Source: Bacteroidales bacterium
GTDB taxonomy: Bacteria > Bacteroidota > Bacteroidia > Bacteroidales > P3
Assembly: GCA_017446745.1 (NCBI GenBank)
Contig: JAFSQF010000025.1
Coordinates: forward strand, 1 to 64,000
Direction of reading: 5' to 3'
DNA: 64,000 nucleotides
This document shows positions 1 through 9,767 of this stretch, in pieces (within the stretch, counting starts at the first letter, position 1; each line of letters begins with the position of its first letter). The notes under the pieces are model-generated. The model was not told the origin of the DNA and did no database searches. It saw only the letters and a program-made list of their open reading frames with translations. Position numbers and translations under genes: made by a program.

Positions 1-44
1 CAAGGGCCGTTTTCTCGCCTCAGCATAGTGCAAACACTTCGTGA

Positions 45-602
45 TTTGCCCTCTGCATTCGGCTTAACGAAAACGTTCTCTTCGACTTGACGAATTTTTA
101 TTTCGAGGGGCGCAAGGCCGCGAGCCTCAAGGCCAAATTAGGGCGCAGCAAGGAGAAGCGCAGAGACTGCCGCCTGCTGGTGCTTGCGCTGTGCATCAAC
201 ACCGACGGCTTCATACGCTACTCGGCCATACTCGAGGCGGGCACCGCGGACCCCAAGTCCCTGCCCGCCATGGTGGACCTCTCTCATGGCCAAAAGCCCG
301 GTGAGAGAGTAGGATCGCACGCTGGTGGTCATCAGGGCGCCGGCATAGCCTCCGAGGCAAACCTCATCATGCTCAAGGACAAGGGGTACAACTTCATGTG
401 CGTTTCACGCACGAGGCTGAAAGACTACGAACTCGCGCCGGATTGCAGGACCGTGACGGTACACGACGCTCGCAAGCAGACCATCAGTCTGAGGGAAGTC
501 TGCACGGAACCCGACGGCGACTACTACCTCGAAAATTCACATCTGACTGTATTAAAAAAGCAGCTGCACGATAACGTGCAGCTGCTTTCTATGGAGGTAT
601 GA
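45..602 (+). pseudogene. IS1634/IS4-type transposase remnant
   Basis: The frame is open from base 45, with the first plausible start a TTG at 87. The product resembles the central part of IS1634-family DDE transposases: a DLTNFYFEGRK block containing the expected first catalytic Asp, then KAKLGRSKEKRRDC, LLVLALCINTDGFIRYS and ADPKSLPAMV. The second catalytic region should read like VVIDAGIAS; here it is GGHQGAGIAS, and the expected upstream residues (RTLVVI) lie in another frame at about 318-337, so a pair of small indels has destroyed the Asp. The N-terminal part is absent, and the C-terminus departs from the family near base 535, after which the frame reads through the ribosomal terminator to a chance stop. 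Seen: truncation and frameshift. Inferred: a dead insertion-sequence fragment. Confidence 0.75.
554..590 (-). terminator. Rho-independent terminator of the ribosomal superoperon
   Basis: A perfect 12-bp stem (559-570 with 575-586) closes a 4-nt loop. On the minus strand it is followed by a run of six T. It lies 28 bp past the rplQ stop, so it ends the 18-kb operon. It overlaps the tail of the transposase remnant. Confidence 0.9.
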
Positions 603-617
603 ATGGGAAATAATTCC

Positions 618-1136
618 TTATTCAACCGTAGTGGCTTCAGCCTGAGAATCCGTGGCGGGAGCTTCGGCGACAGTGGTCTCGGCAGTGTTCTCTGCGGTGG
701 CCTCAGCAGTCTTCTTACTTCCGCGGCTACGACGGGTAGTCTTAGCCTTCTTGGTCTTGGCTTCCTTGAGCATGTTCTCGTTGTAGTCGACAAGCTCAAT
801 GATGCACATCTCCGAGTTGTCACCCTTGCGGATACCAGTCTTCAGGATGCGGGTATAGCCGCCGGGACGGTTCATGATTTTCTGCGATACCTCACGGAAA
901 AGCTCGTTCACGGCCTCTTTACTGTGAAGATAACTGAAAACCATACGGCGGTTGTGAGTTGAATCCTCTTTCGAGCGATTGATGATGGGTTCCACATAAA
1001 CTCTCAGGGCTTTGGCTTTAGCCAAAGTGGTCTCCACTCTCTTATGCATAATCAAAGACGTGGCCATATTTGAGAGCATCGCAATGCGGTGCGAATGCGT
1101 TCTGGACAAATGATTTACTTTGCAACCGTGTCTCAT
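618..1136 (-). CDS. rplQ: 50S ribosomal protein L17
   Basis: L17 is a large-subunit protein near the exit-tunnel side of 23S rRNA. The start [17 protein letters not shown] and the block [15 protein letters not shown] are family signatures. At 172 residues it is about 45 longer than enteric L17. The extra part, from about residue 125, is a Lys/Arg-rich stretch followed by an Ala/Thr/Glu-rich tail, a low-complexity extension common in Bacteroidota. It is the last gene of the superoperon, 5 bp after rpoA, and is followed by the terminator at 554-590. Confidence 0.97.
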   Translation of the reverse strand: MRHGCKVNHLSRTHSHRIAMLSNMATSLIMHKRVETTLAKAKALRVYVEPIINRSKEDSTHNRRMVFSYLHSKEAVNELFREVSQKIMNRPGGYTRILKTGIRKGDNSEMCIIELVDYNENMLKEAKTKKAKTTRRSRGSKKTAEATAENTAETTVAEAPATDSQAEATTVE

Positions 1137-1141
1137 ATCTG

Positions 1142-2134
1142 TTATTCTTTTTCTAATTTATACTTTGAAATGTTCATGCCGAAATCCAGGTTCTTGGAAG
1201 CTACAAGGTTCTCAAGTTCGATAAGGGATTTCTTACCGAAATTTCTGAATTTCAGCAAATCAGCTTTATTATAGGAAACCAAATCACCAAGGGTATCCAC
1301 CTCTGCGGCCTTCAGGCAGTTGAGGGCACGCACCGAGAGGTCAAGGTCGGTCAGCTTAGTCTTGAGTAACTGACGGATATGCAGGGTGCTCTCGTCGAAC
1401 TCTTCAACCTGAGGCTTTGTTTCAAGCTCGAGGGAGATACGCTCGTCGCTGAAAAGCATAAAGTGCTGTATCAGTATCGTTGCGGCCTCTTTCAGAGCCT
1501 CTTTCGGATGGATTGAGCCATCGGTCTGGATATCCAACGTGAGTTTTTCATAGTCAGTCTTCTGCTCAACACGATAGTCGCTCACCTCATATTGGACATT
1601 CTTTATTGGCGTATGTATGGAATCGATAGCAATGACGCCGATAGGGTCACCGGCTTTTTTGTTTTCTTCCGAGGGTACATAGCCACGGCCTTTCTCTATT
1701 GTAAGCTCAATCTTCAAAATAGTGGAAGCCTCCATATGGCATATTTCCACCTCCGGGTTCAGCACCTGAAATCCTTGAAGATATTCGTTCAAATCGCCGG
1801 CCTTCAGCACCGTATGTTCCTTCACCTCGAAGCTGATTTTCTCAGAATCGGTGTCCTCCACCTGCCTGCGAAATCTAATCTGCTTGAGGTTAAGAATGAT
1901 GTCGGTCATGTCCTCTACGACACCGGGCAGAGACGAGAACTCATGATCCACGCCTTCGATACGCACCGAAGTGATGGCGAACCCTTCGAGCGAAGAGAGC
2001 AGCACACGGCGCAATGCATTCCCTATTGTGGTGCCATATCCGGGCTCCAGAGGACGGAATTCAAAGCTTCCTCTGAAATCGTCCGACTCCAGCATGACGA
2101 CTTTGTCTGGTTGTTGAAAAGCTAATATTGACAT
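1142..2134 (-). CDS. rpoA: RNA polymerase alpha subunit
   Basis: The alpha subunit nucleates core RNA polymerase assembly. At 330 residues it has both standard parts: an N-terminal dimerisation domain (about 1-230, with [18 protein letters not shown] and the SSLPGVVED loop), a short linker, and a C-terminal helix-hairpin-helix domain (about 250-320, with [15 protein letters not shown] and [12 protein letters not shown]) that contacts DNA and activators. It sits between rpsD (59-bp gap) and rplQ (5-bp gap), the usual alpha-operon order, and should be made from the long ribosomal transcript. No anomaly is visible. Confidence 0.98.
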   Translation of the reverse strand: MSILAFQQPDKVVMLESDDFRGSFEFRPLEPGYGTTIGNALRRVLLSSLEGFAITSVRIEGVDHEFSSLPGVVEDMTDIILNLKQIRFRRQVEDTDSEKISFEVKEHTVLKAGDLNEYLQGFQVLNPEVEICHMEASTILKIELTIEKGRGYVPSEENKKAGDPIGVIAIDSIHTPIKNVQYEVSDYRVEQKTDYEKLTLDIQTDGSIHPKEALKEAATILIQHFMLFSDERISLELETKPQVEEFDESTLHIRQLLKTKLTDLDLSVRALNCLKAAEVDTLGDLVSYNKADLLKFRNFGKKSLIELENLVASKNLDFGMNISKYKLEKE

Positions 2135-2193
2135 TTACTGGTTTCCTTTCTAATTATCTACAATCAAAATCTTGAGTTTCTCCCTAACGGTTT

Positions 2194-2799
2194 TTACTTC
2201 GAGTAGAGCTCAACGATAAGCTGCTCGTTGATGGTCTCCGGAATCTCAGTGCGCTGGGGATAATTCATAAACTTTCCCGACATGAGATTGCCATCCCATT
2301 CCAACCACGAGAATGTGTTGGGACGTGACGACAGGGAATCGGTAATCACCTCCAACGATTTCGAACGCTCTCTGACGGAAACAATGTCACCCTCCTTAAG
2401 TAAATATGAAGGAACGTTGACAACATTGCCGTTGACAGAGATATGACGGTGAGAGACCAACTGACGGGCTTGAGCACGCGTACGAGCAATACCAAGACGG
2501 TAGACCACATTGTCCAAGCGCGACTCTATAAGCTGCAGCAACACCTCGCCGGTGACACCGCCACGGCGCGAAGCTTCCTTATAGATCTTAACGAATTGGC
2601 GTTCGAGAATGCCATAGGTATATTTTGCTTTCTGCTTCTCCTGAAGCTGGATGCCGTACTCCGAGGTCTTGCCACGGCGCTTGTTCTGGCCGTGCATACC
2701 AGGAGCGTAAGGCTTCCTTTCATAGTTCTTGTCGGGACCGTAGATGGGTTCGTGGAACTTTCTTGCGATTTTGGTTTTGGGACCTGTATATCTTGCCAT
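2194..2799 (-). CDS. rpsD: 30S ribosomal protein S4
   Basis: S4 is a primary 16S rRNA-binding assembly protein. The 201-residue product opens with [15 protein letters not shown], has the [14 protein letters not shown] segment, and carries an S4 RNA-binding domain at about 95-155 ([20 protein letters not shown], then [16 protein letters not shown]). The N-terminal region has no Cys, so it is a zinc-free S4. It follows rpsK after 53 bp. In enteric bacteria S4 represses this operon by binding its own mRNA; no such structure was identified here. Confidence 0.98.
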   Translation of the reverse strand: MARYTGPKTKIARKFHEPIYGPDKNYERKPYAPGMHGQNKRRGKTSEYGIQLQEKQKAKYTYGILERQFVKIYKEASRRGGVTGEVLLQLIESRLDNVVYRLGIARTRAQARQLVSHRHISVNGNVVNVPSYLLKEGDIVSVRERSKSLEVITDSLSSRPNTFSWLEWDGNLMSGKFMNYPQRTEIPETINEQLIVELYSK

Positions 2800-2852
2800 T
2801 GTTGTTTCTTACTATTTAAATTAAAGAAAACGTTTACGTTAAAGTTTAGGAT

Positions 2853-3242
2853 TTACACGCGACGGCGTTTCGGAGGACGGCAACCGTTGTGGGGAAGTGG
2901 AGTGATGTCCACAATCTCTGTAACTTCGATTCCGCAGCCATTGATTGCGCGTATTGCAGATTCACGTCCCGAACCAGGTCCTTTGACAAAGACCTTAACT
3001 TTTCTTAGGCCCAAATCATAAGCAACTTTGCCGCAATCTTCCGCAGCCATCTGAGCGGCGTACGGAGTGTTTTTCTTCGATCCGCGGAAGCCCATTTTTC
3101 CTGCTGACGACCAAGAAATCACTTGTCCGGCATTATTGGTCAACGATATAATAACGTTGTTGAAGGATGCAAAAACGCATGCTCTTCCTTGAGGTTCAAC
3201 TTTAACGACTCTTTTCTTAGTCGGTTTAGAAGTTTTTGCCAT
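2853..3242 (-). CDS. rpsK: 30S ribosomal protein S11
   Basis: S11 is a platform protein of the small subunit that contacts the 3' region of 16S rRNA. Its 129 residues show the family core: [56 protein letters not shown] and the basic C-terminus [11 protein letters not shown]. The N-terminal tail is Lys/Thr-rich. It lies 68 bp after rpsM and 53 bp before rpsD. Confidence 0.98.
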   Translation of the reverse strand: MAKTSKPTKKRVVKVEPQGRACVFASFNNVIISLTNNAGQVISWSSAGKMGFRGSKKNTPYAAQMAAEDCGKVAYDLGLRKVKVFVKGPGSGRESAIRAINGCGIEVTEIVDITPLPHNGCRPPKRRRV

Positions 3243-3310
3243 AATTTAATTTAACTTGCTTGATTTTACATTGTTAAGCAGCCTTCTTTAGAGCTGCATC
3301 GACACCATGC

Positions 3311-3688
3311 TTACTTGGTGGCTTTCTTCTTGTTAGCGATTGTTTTCTTCTTACCTTTGCGCGTACGAGCGTTGTTCTTAGTGCTTTGACCACGCAACGG
3401 GAGACCTAAACGATGACGCACACCACGGTAGCAACCAATGTCCATCAATCGTTTGATGTTCATCTGAACTTCCGAACGCAACGCACCCTCAACCTTGTAC
3501 TCATCGTTGATGATGGTGCGGAGCTTGTTCTGCTCGTCGTCCGTCCAGTCCTGAACCTTCTTGTTCTCGTCCATACCGGCCTTGGCCAATATTTCGGAGG
3601 CAAGGCTTCTTCCGATGCCGTAGATATAGGTAAGCCCTATAACACCTCTCTTGTTTTTAGGTAAGTCAATACCTGCAATTCTTGCCAT
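3311..3688 (-). CDS. rpsM: 30S ribosomal protein S13
   Basis: S13 sits in the 30S head and forms bridges to the 50S subunit and contacts tRNA. The 125-residue product starts [19 protein letters not shown], continues with [19 protein letters not shown], and has the nucleic-acid-binding tail [20 protein letters not shown] followed by a Lys-rich end. The order rpmJ-rpsM-rpsK-rpsD is the standard alpha-operon order. Confidence 0.98.
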   Translation of the reverse strand: MARIAGIDLPKNKRGVIGLTYIYGIGRSLASEILAKAGMDENKKVQDWTDDEQNKLRTIINDEYKVEGALRSEVQMNIKRLMDIGCYRGVRHRLGLPLRGQSTKNNARTRKGKKKTIANKKKATK

Positions 3689-3713
3689 AAATTGTTTTTT
3701 CTTTTAGTGTTAA

Positions 3714-3830
3714 TTAACCCTGTCTTTGTTTGAATTTCGGGTTTTTCTTGTTGATTACATAAACGACCCCCTTGCGGCGAACCACTTTGCATTCAGGAGA
3801 TCTTTTCTTAACAGAAACTCTTACTTTCAT
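3714..3830 (-). CDS. rpmJ: 50S ribosomal protein L36 (zinc-free type)
   Basis: This 38-codon gene reads [15 protein letters not shown], then [12 protein letters not shown] and a [11 protein letters not shown] end, an obvious L36. It starts with ATG at 3828-3830, 23 bp after infA, and stops at TAA 3714-3716, 25 bp before rpsM. The classical zinc-ribbon L36 has three Cys and one His; here only one Cys (residue 14) remains and the His is absent, so it is a metal-free (C-minus) form. Confidence 0.97.
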   Translation of the reverse strand: MKVRVSVKKRSPECKVVRRKGVVYVINKKNPKFKQRQG

Positions 3831-3853
3831 TGTATTGATAATTAAACTATTTC

Positions 3854-4072
3854 TTATTTGTGTCGGTAGGTTATTCTCCCCTTAGTCAAATCATAAGGCG
3901 ACATTTCAATCTGAACTTTATCGCCCGGCAATATCTTAATGTAGTGCATTCGCATCTTGCCGGAGATATGGGCTATGATTTGATGACCATTCTCCAACTC
4001 TACCCTGAACATCGCATTGCCCAGCGATTCAACAACTGTACCGTCCAATTGAATAGATGCCTGTTTTGCCAT
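3854..4072 (-). CDS. infA: Translation initiation factor IF-1
   Basis: IF-1 binds the ribosomal A site during initiation. The 72-residue product is a single S1/OB-fold domain: [40 protein letters not shown], and [20 protein letters not shown] ending in GRITYRHK. It sits between map (12 bp) and rpmJ (23 bp), the usual position. Confidence 0.98.
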   Translation of the reverse strand: MAKQASIQLDGTVVESLGNAMFRVELENGHQIIAHISGKMRMHYIKILPGDKVQIEMSPYDLTKGRITYRHK

Positions 4073-4084
4073 AAGAATACTTTG

Positions 4085-4855
4085 TTATTTTTTGTTCTCA
4101 ATAAAATCAAACGTGGAGAGAATTTCTGGCCCGTTAGCCGTCACGGCTATAGTATGTTCGAAGTGCGCCGCCGGTTTACCGTCCTTAGTGCGGCAAGTCC
4201 AGCCATCCTCTTTCGAGAATTTCACATTTTTCGACCCCATGGTAATCATCGGTTCAATAGCAATCACCATACCCTCCTTTATCAAAGCCCCCGTGCCTTT
4301 CACTCCATAATTAGGAACGTTGGGTGATTCATGCATTTTGAAGCCCACGCCATGGCCACACAGCTCCCTCACAACACCGTAGCCGTTCTTTTCAGCATGC
4401 CGTTGAACAGCATATCCTATATCACCGATTCTATTGCCCGGTTTGGCTTTCTCGATGCCAAGATAGAGACACTCTTTAGTCACTTTCAAAAGACGTTCCA
4501 TCTCGGGGGTGACGTCACCAACGGTGAACGTATAGGCCGAATCGCCGACATAGCCGTCAAGTTCGATGACGCAATCAAGCGAGACATTGTCACCCTCTTT
4601 GATGAAGAGGTTGCCGGGAATGCCGTGCACCACCACGTCATTCACCGAGATGCAAAGACCTGCAGGAAACCCTTCAAAGCCTTTGCATAATGGCTTGCCG
4701 CCATTATCATAAATGAACTGCTCTCCTATCTGGTTCAAGAAAGCAGTGGTCACTCCCGGTCGTATATGGCTGCCCACCTCGGCAAGGGTCTTGCCAACAA
4801 GCTGGGCAGCCTTACGAATCAATTCTATCTCTTCTTTGGTCTTTAAGACTATCAT
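4085..4855 (-). CDS. map: Methionine aminopeptidase, type I
   Basis: Removes the initiator Met from nascent proteins. With the ATG at 4853-4855 the protein is 256 residues; a TTG four codons upstream is also in frame, but the ATG has a GAGGA motif 5 bp before it, so I chose it. The five metal ligands expected for the pita-bread fold are visible: Asp94 (SLDC), Asp105 (VGDSAY), His168 (CGHGVG), Glu201 (IEPM) and Glu233 (HFEHT). There is no N-terminal SH3 extension, so it is type Ia. It follows secY directly; adk, which lies between them in many bacteria, is absent. Confidence 0.97.
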   Translation of the reverse strand: MIVLKTKEEIELIRKAAQLVGKTLAEVGSHIRPGVTTAFLNQIGEQFIYDNGGKPLCKGFEGFPAGLCISVNDVVVHGIPGNLFIKEGDNVSLDCVIELDGYVGDSAYTFTVGDVTPEMERLLKVTKECLYLGIEKAKPGNRIGDIGYAVQRHAEKNGYGVVRELCGHGVGFKMHESPNVPNYGVKGTGALIKEGMVIAIEPMITMGSKNVKFSKEDGWTCRTKDGKPAAHFEHTIAVTANGPEILSTFDFIENKK

Positions 4856-4875
4856 AATGTTCCTCAATCTTACGC

Positions 4876-6231
4876 TTATGCCTGGATAGCCATAGAAGTA
4901 CGTCCCTTTATACGGCCTGTCTTGGTCAAACCATCATAGTGGCGCATCAACAGGTGGCTTTCGATTTGCTGCAAAGTGTCGAGAATAACACCAACCATAA
5001 TCAGCAACGAGGTGCCGCCATAGAACTGAGCAAACTGAGTGTTGACACCGAACAGACGGATAATGGCAGGCAGAATAGCCACTATAGCCAGGAAGAAAGA
5101 GCCAGGAAGAGTGACCTTCGAGAGGATATCCTCCAGATATTCAGCAGTCTTCTTACCAGGTTTCACACCGGGGATGAAACCACCGTTGCGCTTCATATCG
5201 TCGGCCATCTGGTTGGGGTTGATAGCGATAGCAGTGTAGAAATAGGTGAAAAGAATCACCAAAATGGCGAACACCAGGTTATACCAGAAACCGTTATAGT
5301 CGGCGAAAGCCATCCAGAACTTCGAAGGGGTATCATTGTTGAAGCCCATGAAAGTGATGGGTATAAACATGATGGCCTGAGCGAAGATGATAGGCATAAC
5401 ACCAGCAGCATTGACCTTGATGGGGATGTACTGACGTACACCGCCGTACTGCTTGTTGCCCACGATACGTTTGGCATACTGTACGGGAATGCGGCGGGTG
5501 CCCTGCACCAAGAGGATAACCATCAGTATGACGGCCAGAAGCACCACAAGCTCGAACAGGAACATCACAAGGCCTCCACTCTCGGTAAGGCGAGCCATAA
5601 ATTCAGCCGCCAAAGCGAAAGGCAGACGAGCAATGATACCAACCATGATAAGGAGAGATATACCATTGCCAACGCCCTTGTCAGTGATACGCTCACCCAT
5701 CCACATGACAAACAACGTGCCGCAGATGAGTATGATGATGCTCGAAACCCAGAAAAAGGTCGAAGGGCCGGTACCGTCGAACGGGTGTAACGCGGTGGAA
5801 GAGCCCTGAAGCTGATACATCATATTGGTGATGTAGGCAGGAGCCTGGAAACCAGTGATAAGAACCGTGAGCATACGGGTTATCTGGTTCATTTTTCTAC
5901 GTCCGCTCTCTCCGTCGCGTTGCATCTTCTGGAAATAAGGTATAACCATAACAAACAGCTGAATCACGATGGATGCAGTGATGTAGGGCATAATACCCAA
6001 AGCGAAGATAGAGGCATTGGAGAAAGCTCCACCGGAGAACATATTCAACAGTCCCAAGAGACCCTCGGAGCCCTGACGTTGCAGGGCACCGAGTTGTGAG
6101 GGGTCGACACCAGGAAGGACGACATAGGAACCGATGCGGTAGACGAGCACCAAGGCCAACGTGTAAAGAATCCTCTTCCGCAGGTCCTCAATCGACCAAA
6201 TGTTTTTAAGTGTCTGGATAAATCTCTTCAT
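4876..6231 (-). CDS. secY: Preprotein translocase subunit SecY
   Basis: The channel-forming subunit of the Sec translocon in the inner membrane. The 451-residue product has the ten hydrophobic segments of the family. It shows the N-terminal block RIGSYVVLPGVDPSQL, the plug region GLLGLLNMFSGGAFSNASIF, GVGNGISLLIM and the cytosolic loop with YGGVRQYIPIKVNAAGVMP. The C-terminus holds GRIKGRTSMAIQA. It is 21 bp downstream of rplO and 20 bp upstream of the chosen map start, the standard end of the spc block. Confidence 0.98.
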   Translation of the reverse strand: MKRFIQTLKNIWSIEDLRKRILYTLALVLVYRIGSYVVLPGVDPSQLGALQRQGSEGLLGLLNMFSGGAFSNASIFALGIMPYITASIVIQLFVMVIPYFQKMQRDGESGRRKMNQITRMLTVLITGFQAPAYITNMMYQLQGSSTALHPFDGTGPSTFFWVSSIIILICGTLFVMWMGERITDKGVGNGISLLIMVGIIARLPFALAAEFMARLTESGGLVMFLFELVVLLAVILMVILLVQGTRRIPVQYAKRIVGNKQYGGVRQYIPIKVNAAGVMPIIFAQAIMFIPITFMGFNNDTPSKFWMAFADYNGFWYNLVFAILVILFTYFYTAIAINPNQMADDMKRNGGFIPGVKPGKKTAEYLEDILSKVTLPGSFFLAIVAILPAIIRLFGVNTQFAQFYGGTSLLIMVGVILDTLQQIESHLLMRHYDGLTKTGRIKGRTSMAIQA

Positions 6232-6252
6232 TGTAAGATGTTTAATAAAATA

Positions 6253-6702
6253 TTATTCGATAACAGTGGCGACACCACCTTTTTCCTCGATAGCTTTCTT
6301 GGCAGAGGCCGAGAAAGCATGAGCGGTGACATTGATGGTCTGCGACAACTCGCCGCGGCCCAAAATTTTTATCCTATCCTTGCCCGAGATAAGACCGTTT
6401 TGCTTGAAAACATCAACATTGAAGTCGGTGATGTTTTTGCTTTCAGCAAGACCGTTGATAGTGTCGATGTTGATACCAACATACTCAACCCTGTTGATGT
6501 TCTTGAAGCCGAACTTAGGAACACGACGGTAGAGAGGCATCTGACCACCTTCGTAACCGATTTTGTTATGATAACCGGAGCGTGCTTTTGCACCCTTGTT
6601 ACCACGTGTTGAGGTGCCACCCTTGCCCGAACCGGCGCCACGGCCGATACGTTTCGAATGCTTAATAGAGCCTTCAGCAGGTTTTAAATTGCTTAAGTTC
6701 AT
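6253..6702 (-). CDS. rplO: 50S ribosomal protein L15
   Basis: L15 is a late-assembly protein of the large subunit. I start it at the ATG at 6700-6702, giving 149 residues beginning MNLSNLKPAEGSIKHSKRIG as in the family; the frame extends nine codons upstream to another ATG, but those residues match nothing in L15. The Gly/Arg-rich RIGRGAGSGKGGTSTRGNKG segment and GGQMPLYRRVPKFGF are diagnostic. The gene lies between rpmD (35 bp) and secY (21 bp). Confidence 0.96.
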   Translation of the reverse strand: MNLSNLKPAEGSIKHSKRIGRGAGSGKGGTSTRGNKGAKARSGYHNKIGYEGGQMPLYRRVPKFGFKNINRVEYVGINIDTINGLAESKNITDFNVDVFKQNGLISGKDRIKILGRGELSQTINVTAHAFSASAKKAIEEKGGVATVIE

Positions 6703-6737
6703 TATGTATTTCCTTTCTAAGTTACTCAATTATTGTA

Positions 6738-6917
6738 TTAAATTTCCTCAACACTTATCAAGTGTTTCACCTTGTTGATCATACCGAGGACAGCCGGAGA
6801 GGCCTCAACCTCCTTGGTGTGGTTAATTTTCCTCAAGCCTAAGGCTGCAAGGGTTCTTTTCTGATCAATGGGATGGCCAATCTTACTTCTGACCTGTTTT
6901 ATTCTCAATTTTGCCAT
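6738..6917 (-). CDS. rpmD: 50S ribosomal protein L30
   Basis: A 59-codon gene encoding MAKLRIKQVRSKIGHPIDQK, then RTLAALGLRKINHTKEVEAS and PAVLGMINKVKHLISVEEI: the short bacterial L30, with the typical GLRKI..T turn. The ATG is at 6915-6917, 18 bp after rpsE, and the TAA stop at 6738-6740. Its place between rpsE and rplO is the normal one. Confidence 0.97.
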   Translation of the reverse strand: MAKLRIKQVRSKIGHPIDQKRTLAALGLRKINHTKEVEASPAVLGMINKVKHLISVEEI

Positions 6918-6935
6918 TGTTTGAGCCTCCTCTTA

Positions 6936-7454
6936 TTAACCGTTAAACACTTTATCCAGGGTAATGCCACGCAGCTGAGCGACCATGTAGGGGTCTTTCA
7001 TCTGCAGCAGTGCGTTGATAGTGGCCTTCACCACGCTGTGGGGGTTGGAAGAGCCTTTGCACTTGGCAAGCACGTCCTTCACGCCAACGCTCTCCAGCAC
7101 AGCACGCATAGCACCACCGGCGATAACACCAGTACCAGGGGCTGCAGGCTTGAGGAAGACGCGTGCACCACTATATTTGCCGGTCTGTTCGTGAGGTATG
7201 GTACCCTTCAGAACAGGGACTTTGATGAGATTTTTCTTGGCATCGTCCACTCCTTTTTGAATGGCAGCCTGAACCTCCTTGGCCTTGCCAAGACCATAGC
7301 CGACAACGCCATTCTCATTACCGATGACGACAATAGCAGAGAAACTGAATGTTCTACCGCCCTTGGTAACCTTGGTTACGCGATTGATCGCCACAAGACG
7401 ATCCTTGAACTCGATTTCGCTCGACTTTACTCTTTTAACGTTTACTTCTGCCAT
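6936..7454 (-). CDS. rpsE: 30S ribosomal protein S5
   Basis: S5 helps maintain decoding accuracy and the mRNA entry helicase. The 172-residue product has the N-terminal double-stranded RNA-binding domain ([39 protein letters not shown]) and the C-terminal domain ([56 protein letters not shown]). It lies 6 bp after rplR. Confidence 0.98.
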   Translation of the reverse strand: MAEVNVKRVKSSEIEFKDRLVAINRVTKVTKGGRTFSFSAIVVIGNENGVVGYGLGKAKEVQAAIQKGVDDAKKNLIKVPVLKGTIPHEQTGKYSGARVFLKPAAPGTGVIAGGAMRAVLESVGVKDVLAKCKGSSNPHSVVKATINALLQMKDPYMVAQLRGITLDKVFNG

Positions 7455-7460
7455 AACAAA

Positions 7461-7814
7461 TTAGAATTTTAAGCCGCCTTCACGGGCTGCGTCAGCTAAC
7501 GATTTAACACGACCGTGGTACAGGTAACCGTTCCTGTCAAAGACCACGGAATTAATTCCGGCGGCCTGGCAACGCTCAGCGACGAGCTTGCCAACCTTGG
7601 CGGCCATTTCACTCTTCGTGCCACCCTTTTCGACAGCCTTCTCCAGAGTGGAGGCCGCGGCCAGTGTCACGCCTTTCTCGTCGTCAATAACCTGAGCATA
7701 TATCTCCTTGTTGCTTCTGAACACGCTCAGACGGGGCATCTCGGCAGTGCCGGACACTTTATGACGAATTCTGAATTTAATCTTTGTTCTTCTTATATCT
7801 TTTTTTGTTGCCAT
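7461..7814 (-). CDS. rplR: 50S ribosomal protein L18
   Basis: L18 binds 5S rRNA and links it to the large subunit. The 117-residue product has the [20 protein letters not shown] block, [20 protein letters not shown], and the C-terminal [20 protein letters not shown] ending AAREGGLKF. It sits between rplF and rpsE as usual. Confidence 0.98.
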   Translation of the reverse strand: MATKKDIRRTKIKFRIRHKVSGTAEMPRLSVFRSNKEIYAQVIDDEKGVTLAAASTLEKAVEKGGTKSEMAAKVGKLVAERCQAAGINSVVFDRNGYLYHGRVKSLADAAREGGLKF

Positions 7815-7857
7815 GATTATTTCTTTTTGTTGAAAGTAGCGTATTTCAACTCATCAT

Positions 7858-8412
7858 TTATTTAGCGGCAGCCTTACCAGCTTTCTTGCGTATCACCTCG
7901 CCCTGGAAGCGGATACCCTTACCCTTGTAAGGCTCAGGTTTGCGCAATGAGCGTATCTTGGCGGCAGCTTGACCAAGAACCTGCTTGTCGATAGAAGTCA
8001 TCGTGATAATCGGGTTCTTACCTTTCTCTGTCACGGTCTCCACCTTAATCTCTGGAGCAAGCTCCATATAGATTTTGTGCGAGTAGCCGAGGTCCATCTC
8101 CAGGACCTGGCCGTTGGCCTGGACTTTATAACCGACGCCAATGACTTCCTGAACACACTTGAAGCCTTCCGAAACACCTTTCACCATGTTGGCGGCCAGA
8201 GCTCTGTAAAGGCCATGGAGAGCCTTGTGTTCTCTGCTGTCCGAAGGACGCATGAAGTGGACTTGGCCGTCCTCAACGTTCATCGTGATGGCAGGGTTAA
8301 CCTTCTGGGTCAGTTGACCAAGCGGGCCCTTAACGGTCAGAACATGGTCGTCCGACATCGAAACCTCGACGCCCTTGGGAAGCTTAATGGGCAATTTACC
8401 TATTCTTGACAT
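7858..8412 (-). CDS. rplF: 50S ribosomal protein L6
   Basis: L6 lies near the GTPase-associated centre of the 50S subunit. The 184-residue product begins MSRIGKLPIKLPKGVEV and has two repeated alpha/beta domains. The C-terminal signature PEPYKGKGIRFQGEVIRKK is clear. It follows rpsH after 18 bp and precedes rplR after 43 bp. Confidence 0.98.
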   Translation of the reverse strand: MSRIGKLPIKLPKGVEVSMSDDHVLTVKGPLGQLTQKVNPAITMNVEDGQVHFMRPSDSREHKALHGLYRALAANMVKGVSEGFKCVQEVIGVGYKVQANGQVLEMDLGYSHKIYMELAPEIKVETVTEKGKNPIITMTSIDKQVLGQAAAKIRSLRKPEPYKGKGIRFQGEVIRKKAGKAAAK

Positions 8413-8430
8413 TTCTTAACCTCCTCTGTT

Positions 8431-8832
8431 TTAACTGATATAACACAATACTTCACCGCCGACGTTCAAGCCACGGGCTTCCTTGTCGGTCATCAACCCT
8501 TTAGAAGTGGAGATGATAGCTATACCTAAGCCATTCAACACGCGCGGCATTTCGTCGACCGATACATACTTACGCAAACCCGGGGTCGAGACGCGCTTTA
8601 AGGTCGAGATAGCAGACTGTTTGGTGACAGGATGATACTTCAAGGCAATCTTGATGTTCTGGTTAGGCTGTCCCTCGTTTTCGAACTTGTAGTTGAGGAT
8701 ATAACCCTTCTCGAAGAGAATCTTCGTGATTTCTTTCTTCAGTTTGGATGCAGGGATTTCGACGACTCTATGCTTGGAAGCAATGGCATTCCTCATGCGA
8801 GTCAAATAATCTGCAATGGGATCTGTTATCAT
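8431..8832 (-). CDS. rpsH: 30S ribosomal protein S8
   Basis: S8 is a primary 16S rRNA-binding protein. The 133-residue product starts [17 protein letters not shown] and ends with [20 protein letters not shown] and GGEVLCYIS, the S8 C-terminal RNA-binding signature. In enteric bacteria S8 regulates the spc operon by binding mRNA near rplE; no S8-site mimic was identified here. Confidence 0.98.
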   Translation of the reverse strand: MITDPIADYLTRMRNAIASKHRVVEIPASKLKKEITKILFEKGYILNYKFENEGQPNQNIKIALKYHPVTKQSAISTLKRVSTPGLRKYVSVDEMPRVLNGLGIAIISTSKGLMTDKEARGLNVGGEVLCYIS

Positions 8833-8900
8833 ATTTCTTATTACTTTTTTCAGTCCTGTAGTTTTGGTGAACCAACACGCAGGGCTGTTGTTCTAAAAAA

Positions 8901-9200
8901 TTACCAACTTGCTTTTTTCACACCGGGGATGAGACCGTTCACGGCCATCTCACGGAAGTTGATACGCGAGATACCGAACTGGCGCATGTAACCTTTCGGA
9001 CGTCCTGTGAGCTTGCAGCGGTTGTGCAGGCGTATGGGGCAGGCATTCTTAGGAAGTTTCTGGAGGGCAATAACGGCCTTCTCGACCTCTTCGGGCTGAC
9101 CCGTGCGGACTATTTCTTTGAGGGCTGCACGCTTGGCGGCATACTTGGCCACCATTCTTTCTCTTTTGCGTTCCCTGGCTTTGATAGATTCTTTTGCCAT
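8901..9200 (-). CDS. rpsN: 30S ribosomal protein S14, long zinc-independent form
   Basis: S14 belongs to the 30S head. At 99 residues, without the paired CxxC motifs of the short zinc form, this is the long zinc-independent type: [20 protein letters not shown], then [20 protein letters not shown] and [20 protein letters not shown] with SW at the end. It lies 6 bp after rplE and 68 bp before rpsH. Confidence 0.98.
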   Translation of the reverse strand: MAKESIKARERKRERMVAKYAAKRAALKEIVRTGQPEEVEKAVIALQKLPKNACPIRLHNRCKLTGRPKGYMRQFGISRINFREMAVNGLIPGVKKASW

Positions 9201-9206
9201 TATAGT

Positions 9207-9767
9207 TTATTTTTGCTGATTTTTGAACGGTAAACCAAACTGTTTGAGCAGCGACATGGCCTCCTTGTCGGTCTTAGCCGTAGTGACGAAAGTGATGTCC
9301 ATACCCTGGATTCTGTCGATCTTGTCGATGTCGATTTCAGGGAAGATAATCTGCTCGGCGATGCCAAAGGTGTAGTTGCCCTTGCCGTCGAACCCTTTGT
9401 CGTTGATGCCACGGAAGTCGCGGATACGCGGGATGGAGGCGGTGACGAGACGTTCCAGGAACTCGTACATGCGCTCGCCACGCAAGGTGACGCGGACACC
9501 TATGGGCATGCCACGACGCAACTTGAAGTTCGAGATATCTTTCTTCGACTTGGTAGGGACAGCCTTCTGGCCAGCGATCAAGGTCATTTCCTCCACTCCC
9601 TTGTCGATCACCTTTTTGTCGGCGATAGCAGCCTTACCCAGACCCTGGTTGAGGGTTATCTTCAGCAGACGAGGACACTGCATGACAGTCTTGTACTGGT
9701 ATTCTTTCATCAAGGCAGGCTTGATTTCCTCGTTGTACTTGGTTTTGAGAGACGGAATATACGACAT
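9207..9767 (-). CDS. rplE: 50S ribosomal protein L5
   Basis: L5 binds 5S rRNA and contacts the P-site tRNA. The 186-residue product contains [20 protein letters not shown], the [20 protein letters not shown] block, [20 protein letters not shown] and the C-terminal [20 protein letters not shown]. Its ATG shares one base with the rplX stop (TAATG), which suggests translational coupling. Confidence 0.98.
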   Translation of the reverse strand: MSYIPSLKTKYNEEIKPALMKEYQYKTVMQCPRLLKITLNQGLGKAAIADKKVIDKGVEEMTLIAGQKAVPTKSKKDISNFKLRRGMPIGVRVTLRGERMYEFLERLVTASIPRIRDFRGINDKGFDGKGNYTFGIAEQIIFPEIDIDKIDRIQGMDITFVTTAKTDKEAMSLLKQFGLPFKNQQK

